Positions 46,642 through 54,984 are shown, numbered from the stretch's first letter. The stretch: 64,000 nucleotides of DNA from Paraburkholderia acidisoli (GCF_009789675.1 NZ_CP046916.1:558001-622000); one strand, 5' to 3'. Translations and numbers: made by a program. Notes: generated by a model not told the origin, from the letters alone.

Positions 46642-47060
46642 TTAGGTTGATGCCAATTTTCTAGTCCTGACAGGCTCCCACTCCGCGTAGGCAAGATCGA
46701 ATACAAGCCTCTTTTCTGCGCGCGTAGCCGATCCTTGGTCCAGCCACCTATGGCACCAGAAACACCCTGGCACAGTCTTTTCGTGACTAGATTTGATTCC
46801 CATGCCCTTGCCGGATGCCAAACTATTGTCGTGGCATGGAACAACCGTCTCGTCGGCAGGAACGCGCCAGCATTCGGACGCCACGCGCAAGTAGCAATCG
46901 GCCCCGCGGCACGCTTCAAGATACTTCGACCCTCCGCGACGGTCGGCTTCTTAACGCGCCGCTTCATCTCGCTTCTTTTAAGTTGCTGTTTCGCCGTAGC
47001 GAGGGGCCATGCGCTTCGTTTGAGAGGCGTTTTGCGAGGGCCGAATGATGAGCGTTTCAT
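46642..47060 (-). pseudogene. DUF1364-type nuclease-domain protein, one frameshift
   Basis: N-terminal basic part (MKRSSFGPRKTPLKRSAWPL) in one frame, then SKYLEACRGADCYLRVASEC with HDNSLASGKGMGIKSS and GCFWCHRWLDQ in another; restoring one G at 46930-46932 joins them. The ordered Cys/His ligands match DUF1364, HNH-related proteins encoded near recombination genes in lambdoid phages. About 139 residues. Confidence 0.72.
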
Positions 47061-47254
47061 TCGCTCCGCTCCGATTTTATGGGCCGAAATTTAAATGCGA
47101 ACGCCCACGGCCCAACTATCAAACGCCAACACGATCCGTCCTTCATGATGAGATGCGACAGAGATATCACGTGGTATAGACGGCTGCGACTTTTGCGCGT
47201 GCGGTCATACCAAATCTTCTTCCCGCCGTGACCGGTAGCCTTTCGAATTATCAT
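47057..47254 (-). CDS. small basic phage protein
   Basis: 65 residues from ATG 47254 (MIIRKATGHGGKKIWYDRTR) preceded by AAGGTGAGGA. Basic, beta-rich. Coupled to neighbours by ATGA overlaps. Not recognised. Confidence 0.6.
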   Translation of the reverse strand: MIIRKATGHGGKKIWYDRTRKSRSRLYHVISLSHLIMKDGSCWRLIVGPWAFAFKFRPIKSERSE

Positions 47255-47379
47255 TTCCTCACCTTGCAATCAAAGACCTTCGAGCCGACCAAGAAAGAGC
47301 CCATAAGGTTGCATTCAGCGGAAACGGTGGAATAGGCTAGTACCCATGCTACAAAGAAAATTGCAGCGCCTCGGATCAT
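47251..47379 (-). CDS. small exported or membrane protein
   Basis: 42 residues: MIRGAAIFFVAWVLAYSTVS looks like a signal anchor or signal peptide, followed by two Cys. Excellent AGGAGG ribosome-binding site. Overlaps both neighbours by ATGA. Confidence 0.6.
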   Translation of the reverse strand: MIRGAAIFFVAWVLAYSTVSAECNLMGSFLVGSKVFDCKVRK

Positions 47380-47498
47380 TTCGACCTCCTAAAGCCGACA
47401 GCAAATCCTTGCGCGATTGCGGCCACGCAAAGATAAGCGATATATCCCAAAAATGCCGTCAAAATTGGATGCTCACCCATGAATTGCCAGCCGTTCAT
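47376..47498 (-). CDS. small single-pass membrane protein
   Basis: 40 residues (MNGWQFMGEHPILTAFLGYI) with one transmembrane helix and a basic RRSK tail. ATGA overlaps at both ends show it is part of a tightly coupled gene ladder. Confidence 0.6.
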   Translation of the reverse strand: MNGWQFMGEHPILTAFLGYIAYLCVAAIAQGFAVGFRRSK

Positions 47499-47839
47499 AA
47501 CGTTCTCGCTTCGGCGCGCTTCGTCGCCTCAATGGTCCGCCATGCCTCAATCTTTGCTTCGGCTGCCGTGATAAGCCAGCGGAGTCTTTCCTCCTCAGCG
47601 GTCGCGGTTTGCAATGCCTCCAGAACCTCGATGTATTCAGGATCGGCGTAGGCTTCGCGCTCCTGCATCGCAGCAGTCTTGTGGCCTTTAAGCTCCGCCG
47701 ATCGCATCAAAAGTGCCTTCTTGCTCTTGCGAAAGTTCTCTAGATATACGCGCTGAGCTTTGGCTTGTGCGTATTCCGGTGCGTTGTCGCGGATAAAATC
47801 CAGACAACGGAAGATGTTCAGTTCGCTATCGTCGCTCAT
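47495..47839 (-). CDS. hypothetical helical phage protein
   Basis: 114 residues from ATG 47839 (MSDDSELNIFRCLDFIRDNA), GGGGAG upstream. Almost entirely helical and charged; an N-terminal KAQRVYLENFRKSKKALLMR block is typical of phage proteins near recombination genes. Function unknown. Confidence 0.72.
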   Translation of the reverse strand: MSDDSELNIFRCLDFIRDNAPEYAQAKAQRVYLENFRKSKKALLMRSAELKGHKTAAMQEREAYADPEYIEVLEALQTATAEEERLRWLITAAEAKIEAWRTIEATKRAEARTL

Positions 47840-47997
47840 CCCATTCTCCCCAGCGCGAACGCACAAACAGTCACCAGACAACATACCCACCATGTGCCCG
47901 ATTCAGGTCCGATTCGGCGGCATGTCAGCGACAGAAGTAGCACCATTATTAGGGCAGCCAAGAGAAGGCCGGTCAGTGCGAAGTTGGAGGTAATCAT
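47836..47997 (-). CDS. small membrane protein
   Basis: 53 residues with two hydrophobic helices (LTGLLLAALIMVLLLSLTC and WWVCCLVTVCAFALG) and basic CRRIG between. ATGA overlaps on both sides. Not recognised. Confidence 0.6.
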   Translation of the reverse strand: MITSNFALTGLLLAALIMVLLLSLTCRRIGPESGTWWVCCLVTVCAFALGRMG

Positions 47998-48179
47998 TTC
48001 ACACCCACATAGCACTCACGCATACAGACCGGGCAGTTGTGCCGAAGAACATCGCCATCTCGCTGGTTCGAGATGTATTGGCATTCGCGCTGCGTAGCCT
48101 CAAAAACCGTTTTGCAGCGAGTGCATTGGAACGTATAGGCACGTTCTTCAGGGATTTGACCGCGAGTGATGATTTTCAA
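47994..48179 (-). CDS. small zinc-ribbon protein
   Basis: 61 residues, TTG start coupled to the upstream gene. CTRC and CPVC pairs 30 residues apart form a zinc ribbon. Such proteins usually bind nucleic acid or partner proteins. Confidence 0.65.
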   Translation of the reverse strand: MKIITRGQIPEERAYTFQCTRCKTVFEATQRECQYISNQRDGDVLRHNCPVCMRECYVGVK

Positions 48180-48361
48180 GCGGCCTCCTTATTTCCCGCA
48201 GCCCAGAATTCGGCGGTCGCCAACTCAAGCAGCGTGCCAACGGTTTCCTCGATCTTGTAAAGGATTTGCATCGCCTCTCTAGAAACAAATCCCTTTGCAC
48301 TCGCTTCTTCGAGCTTCGATTGCAATTGCCCAATCTTCACCACCAGCTCAGCACTCTGCAT
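48176..48361 (-). CDS. small helical phage protein
   Basis: 61 residues (MQSAELVVKIGQLQSKLEEA), coiled-coil N-terminus, C-terminal KEAA produced by the shared ribosome-binding-site/stop junction. Confidence 0.6.
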   Translation of the reverse strand: MQSAELVVKIGQLQSKLEEASAKGFVSREAMQILYKIEETVGTLLELATAEFWAAGNKEAA

Positions 48362-48539
48362 CTTGACCTCTCCATTTCACGTTTTGATTTGCCAGCGCCC
48401 AGCCATTCGGGCAGTCGCGCCATGTTTCGCCGTCAAACCACATTCGCCACTCGTAGATCCAGCCGCCATCGAATACCTCAGCCTCGTAATAGCCAACTCG
48501 GACAGGCTTTTGATTCGGCTCGTACCAGTCGGTCTTCAC
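48348..48539 (-). CDS. small Trp-rich phage protein
   Basis: 63 residues, GTG start. WYEPNQKPVRVGYYEAEVFD and WRMWFDGETWRDCPNGW resemble a widely distributed phage/bacterial small beta protein. Overlaps the next gene by 14 bp. Function unknown. Confidence 0.6.
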   Translation of the reverse strand: MKTDWYEPNQKPVRVGYYEAEVFDGGWIYEWRMWFDGETWRDCPNGWALANQNVKWRGQDAEC

Positions 48540-48721
48540 GCTGCTTCCTTTTTGTCGTCATTCGTTGATTGAGCGGCTAGGGCGCGACGCTGCGCTTCCT
48601 GCAAGATGCGAGCGAATTTGTCGTGTCCGCAGAAGATGCCGTTGTCGGCCATGATGGTCAGCATCTCCCGGTGAGTCATTCCAACGACTAACTCGGTAGG
48701 TTCTTTGAGGGGCTTGGTCAT
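48536..48721 (-). CDS. small helical phage protein
   Basis: 61 residues (MTKPLKEPTELVVGMTHREM), likely a small helix bundle. ATGA-type coupling both sides. Confidence 0.6.
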   Translation of the reverse strand: MTKPLKEPTELVVGMTHREMLTIMADNGIFCGHDKFARILQEAQRRALAAQSTNDDKKEAA

Positions 48722-48960
48722 TTCATCTCCAGCATCGCGCCTTTAATCGATTCCTTTATTGCTTCCTCAATCGGGACGTACTTTTCGGCATCCCAATAAC
48801 CGTCGTATGTGTAACATCCGCTCGGATCGCGAACCGTGATGTACCAGCGCTCATCGTCAACGCGCTTTACCCAAATCTGATGACTGTCCCACTCGCCGAA
48901 GAATTCGTTCGGTTCGTTGATATCGACGGTGCCTTCGTCGAGGATTTTTTGTAGGGTCAT
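48718..48960 (-). CDS. hypothetical small phage protein
   Basis: 80 residues (MTLQKILDEGTVDINEPNEF), acidic; IWVKRVDDERWYITVRDPSG is a beta hairpin pattern. Not recognised. Confidence 0.62.
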   Translation of the reverse strand: MTLQKILDEGTVDINEPNEFFGEWDSHQIWVKRVDDERWYITVRDPSGCYTYDGYWDAEKYVPIEEAIKESIKGAMLEMK

Positions 48961-49601
48961 GCCGCCTCCTTCAGATCGTCAACATCCATTGATTGCTGAT
49001 AGATTCTTGACGGCAACGTCGCCAAACTTTTTTCGTCTGCGACACGCGCCCCGAAGAGGGCGGCTGTGAGCGGATCACGATTCGGAGTGGAAGATTTCGT
49101 AGCGGCTTTCTTTCCCGCTTTTCCTCGTATCGCGCACGATGAAGCTTCATTTTTTCGCTGCGCACTTCCGGAGATTCCGGCTCCGGATATGACGCATCGG
49201 GCTTATTGCCGAACGCCCAGATACGCGTTCTACTGCCGCCATTTTTCCCGATGTCATAGTCACAGATATAGACCTTTTTATTTTGATGGAAGCATTCTAG
49301 GACGTGATCAATCGTGACTTGCGATAGACCAGTCTTGATTACGAGAGAGAGGTAGTGGCTTGCTTCGACTCGCGAAGTGCGACACTAATTGCCTCTACGT
49401 TCTCAGGCTTGTGAGGGAGGTTCAGTGAAGTCTTCGAGCGTCGTTTAAAGACTGGCAATTTCGCCCAGTCCGATTGCCTCATCACGAATGGGGTATGTCG
49501 CGGTTTTTTGCACACTACGTATCCGGAATCTCGGCGACAAAATGAAGCCGCTCTTTGCGATACAAGCGAGTACGAATGTCCACAGCTACTGTCGGGTTCA
49601 T
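48957..49601 (-). pseudogene. hypothetical phage protein, three frameshifts
   Basis: Start ATG 49601 follows AAGGAGGCAGC. Reading MNPTVAVDIRTRLYRKERLH, then TPFVMRQSDWAKLPVFKRRS, then HYLSLVIKTGLSQVTIDHVL with VYICDYDIGKNGGSRTRIWA, then NRDPLTAALFGARVADEKSL to LKEAA-stop. Missing bases near 49519-49523, 49355-49360 and 49119-49122 explain the breaks; corrected length is about 215 residues and both ends show ATGA coupling. Central part resembles small DNA-binding regulators. No intact frame is long enough to be noticed otherwise. Confidence 0.6.
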
Positions 49602-50011
49602 GCTGCCTCCTTCAAATTTGCGATCTCACGGGCGACTGCGGCCCATGCGGCAATGCTTCCTTCGATGGCCCATTCGTAGCGCAGCCAATTTTCAGCAGTG
49701 TTCACGCCGAGTTGCTGGCCGAGCGCCCACACTGCGCGCCATTCGTCGCGGTCCTTGCGATAGAAAAGGACGGGTAGCGCTTTTTCGCTCGTTGCTTGCA
49801 TCGTTGCTTGCAACCACCAATCGGAGACTTCGCCGCGCGTTGCCGTAGCGTGTCGCTTCACTTCGATGCACCAACCGGGGACGCCTTCAAGATCAGATTC
49901 GCCATCGAGTTGTCGAACCTTGCGGCGAACAGTCCAGCCAGTCAGGTCGGAGACGATCAACGCAATCTCACGCTCGCCGGTCTTTCCTTTGTTACGCGAC
50001 TTCAATCCCAT
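49598..50011 (-). CDS. PDDEXK-type resolvase/endonuclease
   Basis: 137 residues. GKTGEREIA (Glu), DLEGVPGWCIEVKRH (Asp...Glu-x-Lys) form a PDDEXK active site as in Hjc-like Holliday-junction resolvases and related phage nucleases. In the recombination/replication cluster; probably resolves branched DNA before packaging. Confidence 0.78.
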   Translation of the reverse strand: MGLKSRNKGKTGEREIALIVSDLTGWTVRRKVRQLDGESDLEGVPGWCIEVKRHATATRGEVSDWWLQATMQATSEKALPVLFYRKDRDEWRAVWALGQQLGVNTAENWLRYEWAIEGSIAAWAAVAREIANLKEAA

Positions 50012-50063
50012 TTCGCACTCCTATGCATATCTGTTACTTGTTGGCCCATCGAGTTATCTCCGT

Positions 50064-50321
50064 TTAGACGTCTACCGTATCCGCTAATTCGCCCACGTAA
50101 GGGTGGGGTATTCCGTGCGTCGCGCAATACACCGCCAATCCTTCGCCGCCACTAGCTGCGTAACCTGTTCGATGGGCCTGCGCGAGCGATGCAAGGTAAT
50201 GGCTAAATTCGTTCGGCGACTCCCGAAGTGCGGCCTTTACGTGATCTTTCATCCATTCTTGCCACTCGTAATACCAAGCGAGATATTTCAAATCCTGAAG
50301 AAGTTGGGGAGAGATGCGCAT
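50064..50321 (-). CDS. hypothetical phage protein
   Basis: 85 residues (MRISPQLLQDLKYLAWYYEW). Start overlaps the helicase stop (TAATG). Helical, Trp/Tyr-rich. May accompany the helicase; no family recognised. Confidence 0.65.
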   Translation of the reverse strand: MRISPQLLQDLKYLAWYYEWQEWMKDHVKAALRESPNEFSHYLASLAQAHRTGYAASGGEGLAVYCATHGIPHPYVGELADTVDV

Positions 50322-51280
50322 TAGAAGCTCTCAAGATCAACCGATTCGCCGTCAACCGGATATTTCCTCGGCAACTGCCCACGGTTTTCAACGTATTGCA
50401 TTGATGGACCGTCAAACCAAAGCCCGAACACGCCTTCGTAATCGCCGTTGCGCTGCTTTTCGAGAGACAGGTAGCAATCCGGCTCGCCCATCACCAAATC
50501 GGCCTCTTCGCGCTTTAGTTTCAGTTTTTCGCTGCCAACCGCTTCCTTGCGCTTGTTGCGCCACACGATGAAAAGATTGTCGGCAAGGTCGGTAATCGAA
50601 CCGCTGCCCTTAACATCGAACTTGCCGGGCCGGTCGTATTCACTGCCACCTTTCTTCACGTGAGCAATCAGGTGAATGTGCGCGCCGGTATCGTGAGCAA
50701 TGGCCGTCAGCGAATTCACGAAATCCTTTTGCCCGTTGTAGTCATCGTCTCCAGGCACGCACTTCATCAGGTTGTCGATGACGAAGTGTTGAATGTGGTA
50801 GTTGTCCACGGCGTACCGAATCACAGCGAGCATCTTTTGCGGCTTGACGCTACCGGTGTGGTCATAGAGCCACAGACGGTTATCAGTCCAGCTATGCAGG
50901 CTACGAATGAACTCCTGAGAAGGGCGCGCATCTCCGGCAGCCTGCTTGCTCATGCGCAGCATCGTCTTTTCTGGCTTCATTTCCAGCGAAGCTATGCAGA
51001 CGCGTTGATCCTGCATACACAGGTCAAGCGCCACCTGGCTCGTGAGCATCGACTTGCCGTGGCCGTTAATGCCGCCCCAGATCGTGACCTCCGAACCGCG
51101 AAACGCAAACCGGCCCTCGGTTTTTTGCCAGCCCAACTGAATATCCGGCACCGTCGCGCGCGTATATAGCGCGTCGATGACGCCTTGCGACCATTCGCTG
51201 GCAGGGCGGATCTTATGAACGTCCTCCGGCTCGGACATGTAGTCCGACAGGTTGATTTTTTCTCCGTCGATGACTCTCAT
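50321..51280 (-). CDS. DnaB-like replicative helicase
   Basis: 319 residues. Walker A GGINGHGKS (69-77), Walker B HFVIDNL (about 165-171), HVKKGGSEYDRPGKFDVKGS with the conserved HxRK/sensor-like region and a terminal arginine-finger region. This is the RecA-fold C-terminal half of DnaB-type helicases, without the N-terminal primase-binding domain. Unwinds phage DNA at the fork. Confidence 0.85.
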   Translation of the reverse strand: MRVIDGEKINLSDYMSEPEDVHKIRPASEWSQGVIDALYTRATVPDIQLGWQKTEGRFAFRGSEVTIWGGINGHGKSMLTSQVALDLCMQDQRVCIASLEMKPEKTMLRMSKQAAGDARPSQEFIRSLHSWTDNRLWLYDHTGSVKPQKMLAVIRYAVDNYHIQHFVIDNLMKCVPGDDDYNGQKDFVNSLTAIAHDTGAHIHLIAHVKKGGSEYDRPGKFDVKGSGSITDLADNLFIVWRNKRKEAVGSEKLKLKREEADLVMGEPDCYLSLEKQRNGDYEGVFGLWFDGPSMQYVENRGQLPRKYPVDGESVDLESF

Positions 51281-51295
51281 TTCAGAAGCCCATTT

Positions 51296-51688
51296 TCAAA
51301 ATTCACGTTCTTGCCAACTGAACCATGGCATCAGTTCGATATTCATCGTCCTGCCGCGTGCACGCTTGCAAAGTTCAGCAATGTCGGCGGGGTAATCGAA
51401 ATACACACCAGCGCCGCTTTTGCGATCCACATCCCACAACGAGAGAGACTTAGGCCGCTCGTTGCGGATTGCCTTCAGCGAAGCCGCGACAGCCTGTCCG
51501 CGACGCGCGAACGCAATCAGGTCAAGCCCAACCGTCCAGCGCCAGTCGTAATCGCGATCCGGGCGCGCATACACCGTGAAACCGTTGTCCTCGTTCGCGA
51601 TGCGGCCGATGAACGAGACAAGCACCCAAGCGGCAGGTTGTTTGCCTTGTTCGCGCAGGGCGGCGATCTGGGAAGCGTTGGCAGCCAT
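51296..51688 (-). CDS. hypothetical protein of the replication operon
   Basis: 130 residues from ATG 51688, which overlaps the initiator-gene stop (TGATG); GTG 51691 is an alternative. RDYDWRWTVGLDLIAFARRG in the middle. Lies between initiator-like and helicase genes, where helicase loaders occur, but no ATPase motif is present. Confidence 0.65.
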   Translation of the reverse strand: MAANASQIAALREQGKQPAAWVLVSFIGRIANEDNGFTVYARPDRDYDWRWTVGLDLIAFARRGQAVAASLKAIRNERPKSLSLWDVDRKSGAGVYFDYPADIAELCKRARGRTMNIELMPWFSWQEREF

Positions 51689-52467
51689 CACAGGTATTTC
51701 TCCCCACTCGCGAACAGTGGGACCACGTTGCTTTGTCCAAGCTGACCGACATAGCTCGCGAACTTCGTGGCGTTGAACAACGTTTCAGGCCGCAGGTACT
51801 GAGACCACTTCTCGTCGTTCAGCCATTCATCAGTCTTTGCGTCGATAACGGCTACGCAATCAGCCTCGGTTGCTCCCTCCTTGAGGCGAGCGCGTATCAG
51901 CTTGAGGTTCGACTCAACCGGCTTGTAAGACCTACCCGACTTTTCGTTCAGGTGGGCAAGGATTGCCTTGGCAACGTCCGGCTCGCCGGACATATGCTTT
52001 TCTTTATCTTCTCTACTCTTATCTAATCTATCGTTCCCGAGCGTTGCATCGTGTTGCATCTGCGTTGCATCCGTTGCATAGCGTTTCTTTTCGTCCCTGT
52101 GTTTGCGACTGCGTTCCGTACTGGAAAGCGCGCCGGTATTGGGATTGCCGGAATCTTCGCGCTTCGGTTGGCGATCCTCCCAACGAGCGAGACGGCCATC
52201 AACAATCAGATTTTTCTCAACCATTGCATCGAAAATCTTGCGAACGCTTCCATCGTCCAAACCAAATGCAACGTCGTAATCGTTGCAATCGAACGATGCA
52301 ACGTTGCCGCGCGTTGCATCTGCGTTGCATTGCGTTGCATTGCTCGCGCATTCCAGAAGCGCAGCCCAAACAGCGATAACCGATGCGACTGTCTGCCCGC
52401 TCTTGCGAGCGACCCATCCGAACTTGGGGTCGTTCACCGTGCCATGCCACCAGCGGAGCCAATCCAT
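51688..52467 (-). CDS. phage replication initiator-like protein
   Basis: 259 residues. N-terminal domain MDWLRWWHGTVNDPKFGWVA typical of phage replication proteins (winged-helix type), a charged linker, and the C-terminal YLRPETLFNATKFASYVGQ block of the phage conserved C-terminal domain that contacts helicase machinery. Carries iteron-like repeats inside its coding sequence, as lambda O does. Confidence 0.8.
   Translation of the reverse strand: MDWLRWWHGTVNDPKFGWVARKSGQTVASVIAVWAALLECASNATQCNADATRGNVASFDCNDYDVAFGLDDGSVRKIFDAMVEKNLIVDGRLARWEDRQPKREDSGNPNTGALSSTERSRKHRDEKKRYATDATQMQHDATLGNDRLDKSREDKEKHMSGEPDVAKAILAHLNEKSGRSYKPVESNLKLIRARLKEGATEADCVAVIDAKTDEWLNDEKWSQYLRPETLFNATKFASYVGQLGQSNVVPLFASGEKYL
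52041..52341. repeat. iteron cluster, candidate phage replication origin
   Basis: CGTTGCAT-type repeats in two groups: four at 52042-52080 and about six (either strand) at 52266-52340, plus one at 52223. Spacing is 9-12 bp, close to one helical turn. They lie within the initiator-like gene. Confidence 0.6.
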
Positions 52468-52475
52468 TTCCTACC

Positions 52476-52658
52476 TCAGTTGTTAGTGCCGGCGGTTGAC
52501 TGGTGTGAGTCTGCGTAGCAAGCCTCGGAGAGCCACTTACAGACGACCGGGATTTGATCTGGATGCAAGGTGACGACTGAATTCCCGCCATTCCCGTCAT
52601 CCTGCTGAATCCAGATAACGCCGCCTTCATTCGTGATCTTGACGCCGAACATTTCCAT
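52476..52658 (-). CDS. hypothetical small phage protein
   Basis: 60 residues (MEMFGVKITNEGGVIWIQQD). Beta-type first half. Ribosome-binding site AAGGGGAAG lies in the end of the previous gene. Common small phage protein, function unknown. Confidence 0.65.
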   Translation of the reverse strand: MEMFGVKITNEGGVIWIQQDDGNGGNSVVTLHPDQIPVVCKWLSEACYADSHQSTAGTNN

Positions 52659-52659
52659 C

Positions 52660-52812
52660 TCACTTCCCCTTAATCATCCGAACCAACGACTGGCAGAGAA
52701 GGTGCGCCTGTTGCTTCTTGGCCTTCTTGCTTTTCAGGCGGGCGATGTTCGTCGCCATGCGATCTTGATCGCGTTGCATTTCAGGCTTCATGTTCAACAG
52801 GTCACGCTTCAT
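52660..52812 (-). CDS. small basic phage protein
   Basis: 50 residues (MKRDLLNMKPEMQRDQDRMA), highly basic helix (RLKSKKAKKQQ), suited to nucleic-acid binding. One base separates its stop from the next start. Confidence 0.6.
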   Translation of the reverse strand: MKRDLLNMKPEMQRDQDRMATNIARLKSKKAKKQQAHLLCQSLVRMIKGK

Positions 52813-52941
52813 CGCTGTTGCTCCAACCGCATAAAGCGGTCACGTTTTCTTTACTCATATGGCATCGAAGTGCCAAATTTACCGATATATGGGCCGCGAA
52901 AAGCGGCTCTCGCCGCTCACAATTTTTTGACCCTTATCGTC

Positions 52942-53139
52942 CTATGCTGCGTTCCTGGGCTCCCCCAGGAAGTCCCCCGGATCTGTCCTGAACCACTCAA
53001 CTTCCATCTTCGAAAGTGGCTCGGGCGATTCGATAATCCGTTGTGATCGCCCTCGGACATACCGGCTGTACCTGATGTGGCCGTCGTTGGCGGCCTCGAT
53101 ACGGACTAGCGGTATGTGATTAAAGATTCTCTCGTTCAT
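52942..53139 (-). CDS. small hypothetical phage protein
   Basis: 65 residues (MNERIFNHIPLVRIEAANDG). ATGA overlap with the upstream regulator-like gene. Not recognised. The 129 bp downstream (52813-52941) contains no gene I can support. Confidence 0.6.
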   Translation of the reverse strand: MNERIFNHIPLVRIEAANDGHIRYSRYVRGRSQRIIESPEPLSKMEVEWFRTDPGDFLGEPRNAA

Positions 53140-53558
53140 GCGGCCCTGGTCTCCAATCGTTGTGACAACTGCTCCTCAACGAGTCGAGAAACCAGCGCCT
53201 GCATTTCCGGGGAAAGTGCAGGTTCCGTTTTCTCGATCATTTCTTCAAGCTGGGTTTCGCGGCGAGCCGCGTATTGGCGAATCGCCCAGTTTGAACAAAT
53301 GCGCTGAAGAACAAGTTCTTGATCGGTAGTCAGATAACCTTTGCCCATCTTTACTTTCGCCAGGTGCGGGCCGCTGAAGCCCAGATACCCGGCGATTTCC
53401 GCTTCGCTCATACGACGAAGGCGGTACTCCAGACAGAGACGAACGGCGTCGCTGTAGTCCTTGCACGACTTGATCAACAGATCATCAAGGGAGCGCATCG
53501 GCGGAACGTCAGTAATCACCGGAAGGGACAACTGAACGAGTTGGTCGAAGCTTTTCAT
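53136..53558 (-). CDS. helix-turn-helix regulator, possible CII-like
   Basis: 140 residues. MSEAEIAGYLGFSGPHLAKV (about 49-68) is a clear helix-turn-helix; the C-terminal part is an acidic helix for oligomerisation. Second gene of the leftward early operon after the Cro-like protein, the place of cII. The assignment to CII is by position. Confidence 0.7.
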   Translation of the reverse strand: MKSFDQLVQLSLPVITDVPPMRSLDDLLIKSCKDYSDAVRLCLEYRLRRMSEAEIAGYLGFSGPHLAKVKMGKGYLTTDQELVLQRICSNWAIRQYAARRETQLEEMIEKTEPALSPEMQALVSRLVEEQLSQRLETRAA

Positions 53559-53661
53559 CGAAATCGCCTTTAATTGACTGTTGATGCGTCTTGCTTTAAC
53601 TGTTGGCTATAGGGAAAATAATTGGCGTCACATCGGACGCCAAGAAGAAAATTTGAAACTC

Positions 53662-53946
53662 TTAAATTGTTGCTGCACGCGCCAACTTTTCCTTACCGCT
53701 GGAGCCGCCGATGGGTGGCTGGACGTCATCACTCGATTCGACATCGGTAATCTCGTTTGCCTCGATTTGCCGCTGACGAAGCAATTGTTGAAGGTCAGTG
53801 ACAAGTTGATAGGAGGGGCGCGCTTTCCCGATCTTTCCGTTTTGGATCTCGGAGATGGTCGACTGAGCGCAATGCACCGACGCCGCAATTTCCGCCTGGG
53901 TCATGCCGAGGCGCTTCAATTCGAGAACGATGTGTTGGATGTCCAT
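53662..53946 (-). CDS. Cro-like repressor
   Basis: 94 residues. XRE-type helix-turn-helix: MTQAEIAASVHCAQSTISEI (15-34). Divergent from the S24 repressor with three operators between. Likely binds the same operators to favour lytic growth. Expressed from the promoter at 53954-53982. Confidence 0.82.
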   Translation of the reverse strand: MDIQHIVLELKRLGMTQAEIAASVHCAQSTISEIQNGKIGKARPSYQLVTDLQQLLRQRQIEANEITDVESSDDVQPPIGGSSGKEKLARAATI

Positions 53947-53953
53947 GAATCAA

Positions 53954-54020
53954 AGTATAGGCGTACCGATATCGGAATGCAATAGGCAAACCTATGCCAT
54001 TCTGTATCAGAATTCCGATA
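53954..54020. promoter_or_regulatory. divergent operator region with leftward early promoter
   Basis: Leftward promoter: -35 TTGCAT (53977-53982, minus), 17-nt spacer, -10 TATACT (53954-53959). Operators: ATAGG-CGTA-CCGAT (53957-53970), ATAGG-CAAA-CCTAT (53982-53995), ATCAG-AATT-CCGAT (54006-54019). The first lies in the promoter spacer, so bound repressor would block polymerase. The third ends 4 bp before the repressor ATG, suggesting autoregulation. Confidence 0.75.
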
Positions 54021-54023
54021 ATT

Positions 54024-54789
54024 ATGAAAACTACGCTAGGATCACGTCTAAAGCAGGCGCGCAAAGAGGCGGGGCTAACTCAAAAAGAGTTGGCCGCAAA
54101 AAACGGGTATCAAACAACCGACCGTCTCTGAGTTAGAAAACGATACCTATCAAGGATCGTCTTATGCGCCCCAGATCGCCGCAGTGCTCGGCGTGGAGGC
54201 TCTATGGCTCTCGTCCGGGAAGGGGCCGCAGCGCTCTCAGCACAATTCCTCGTCAGCCAATGGGCCGAGCAAGTCGCCAACGACGCCCGTTATCGCTGGA
54301 TTGGAAGCGGGAAAAGAAGCTACGATTGGGAAAACAAAGCCAGCAGCGTATGGGAATTTTGAACATGCGCCAGTGGGCTATCGAGAGATCCCAGTAATTA
54401 GTTACGTGCAGGCCGGCATGATGACAGAAGCAGTAGACCCATTCTCATTGGGCGACGGGTTTGAAACACTAACCACCGATCTGGATTTATCTGGGGGAGC
54501 GTTCGGCCTCATCATCAAAGGGCTGTCCATGTCCCCTGAATTCAAGGAGGGGGATAAGGTAATCATCGATCCGGCCGTTGCTCCGCACCCTGGTGATTTC
54601 GTTGTGGCTAAAAACACCGAAGAAGAGGCCACCTTCAAGAAGTACCGGCCGCGCGGGACGAGCGAGCGCGGCGAGATGATTTTCGAGCTGGTCCCGCTGA
54701 ATGATGATTTCGCGACCCTTCATAGCGAGCGCGATCACCTTCACATTATCGGGGTCATGGTCGAGCATCGTAAGTACCGACGACGCTGA
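54024..54789 (+). pseudogene. S24/LexA-type phage repressor, one frameshift
   Basis: Start ATG 54024 has no ribosome-binding site, as in leaderless repressor mRNAs. Frame one: MKTTLGSRLKQARKEAGLTQ; an A run of six at 54098-54103 shifts the frame (five A gives TGIKQPTVSELEN). Frame two runs to the stop: helix-turn-helix end, Ala-Gly cleavage site in ISYVQAGMM, catalytic Ser in KGLSMSPEF and catalytic Lys in DFVVAKNTEE. Corrected length 254. It maintains lysogeny and would self-cleave with RecA on DNA damage. Confidence 0.82.
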
Positions 54790-54821
54790 TCTCACGATTC
54801 AAAGCTCCCCTGTTTGCAACC

Positions 54822-54847
54822 AAGCCCGCCGCGAGCGGGCTTTTTTG
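54822..54847 (+). terminator. intrinsic terminator after the repressor gene
   Basis: GCCCGC, CGCGA, GCGGGC followed by TTTTTT. Isolates the repressor transcript from the rightward early promoter. Confidence 0.88.
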
Positions 54848-54897
54848 CGCCCTCAACTAGCCAGAATAAAAATCTCCAAAAAATATCGGATCGCCTA

Positions 54898-54926
54898 TTG
54901 ACTCAAAGTATCGGCATGCCTATACT
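54898..54926 (+). promoter_or_regulatory. rightward early promoter with repressor operator
   Basis: -35 TTGACT, 17-nt spacer, -10 TATACT; start expected near 54933. Operator ATCGG-CATG-CCTAT (54910-54923) fills the spacer and overlaps the -10, the same layout as the leftward promoter. Functionally equivalent to lambda pL. Confidence 0.82.
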
Positions 54927-54984
54927 TCACTCCATCAACAGCAGCAACCCAGCGCAACGGCGCGACGATCGGGGACAGCGATCG

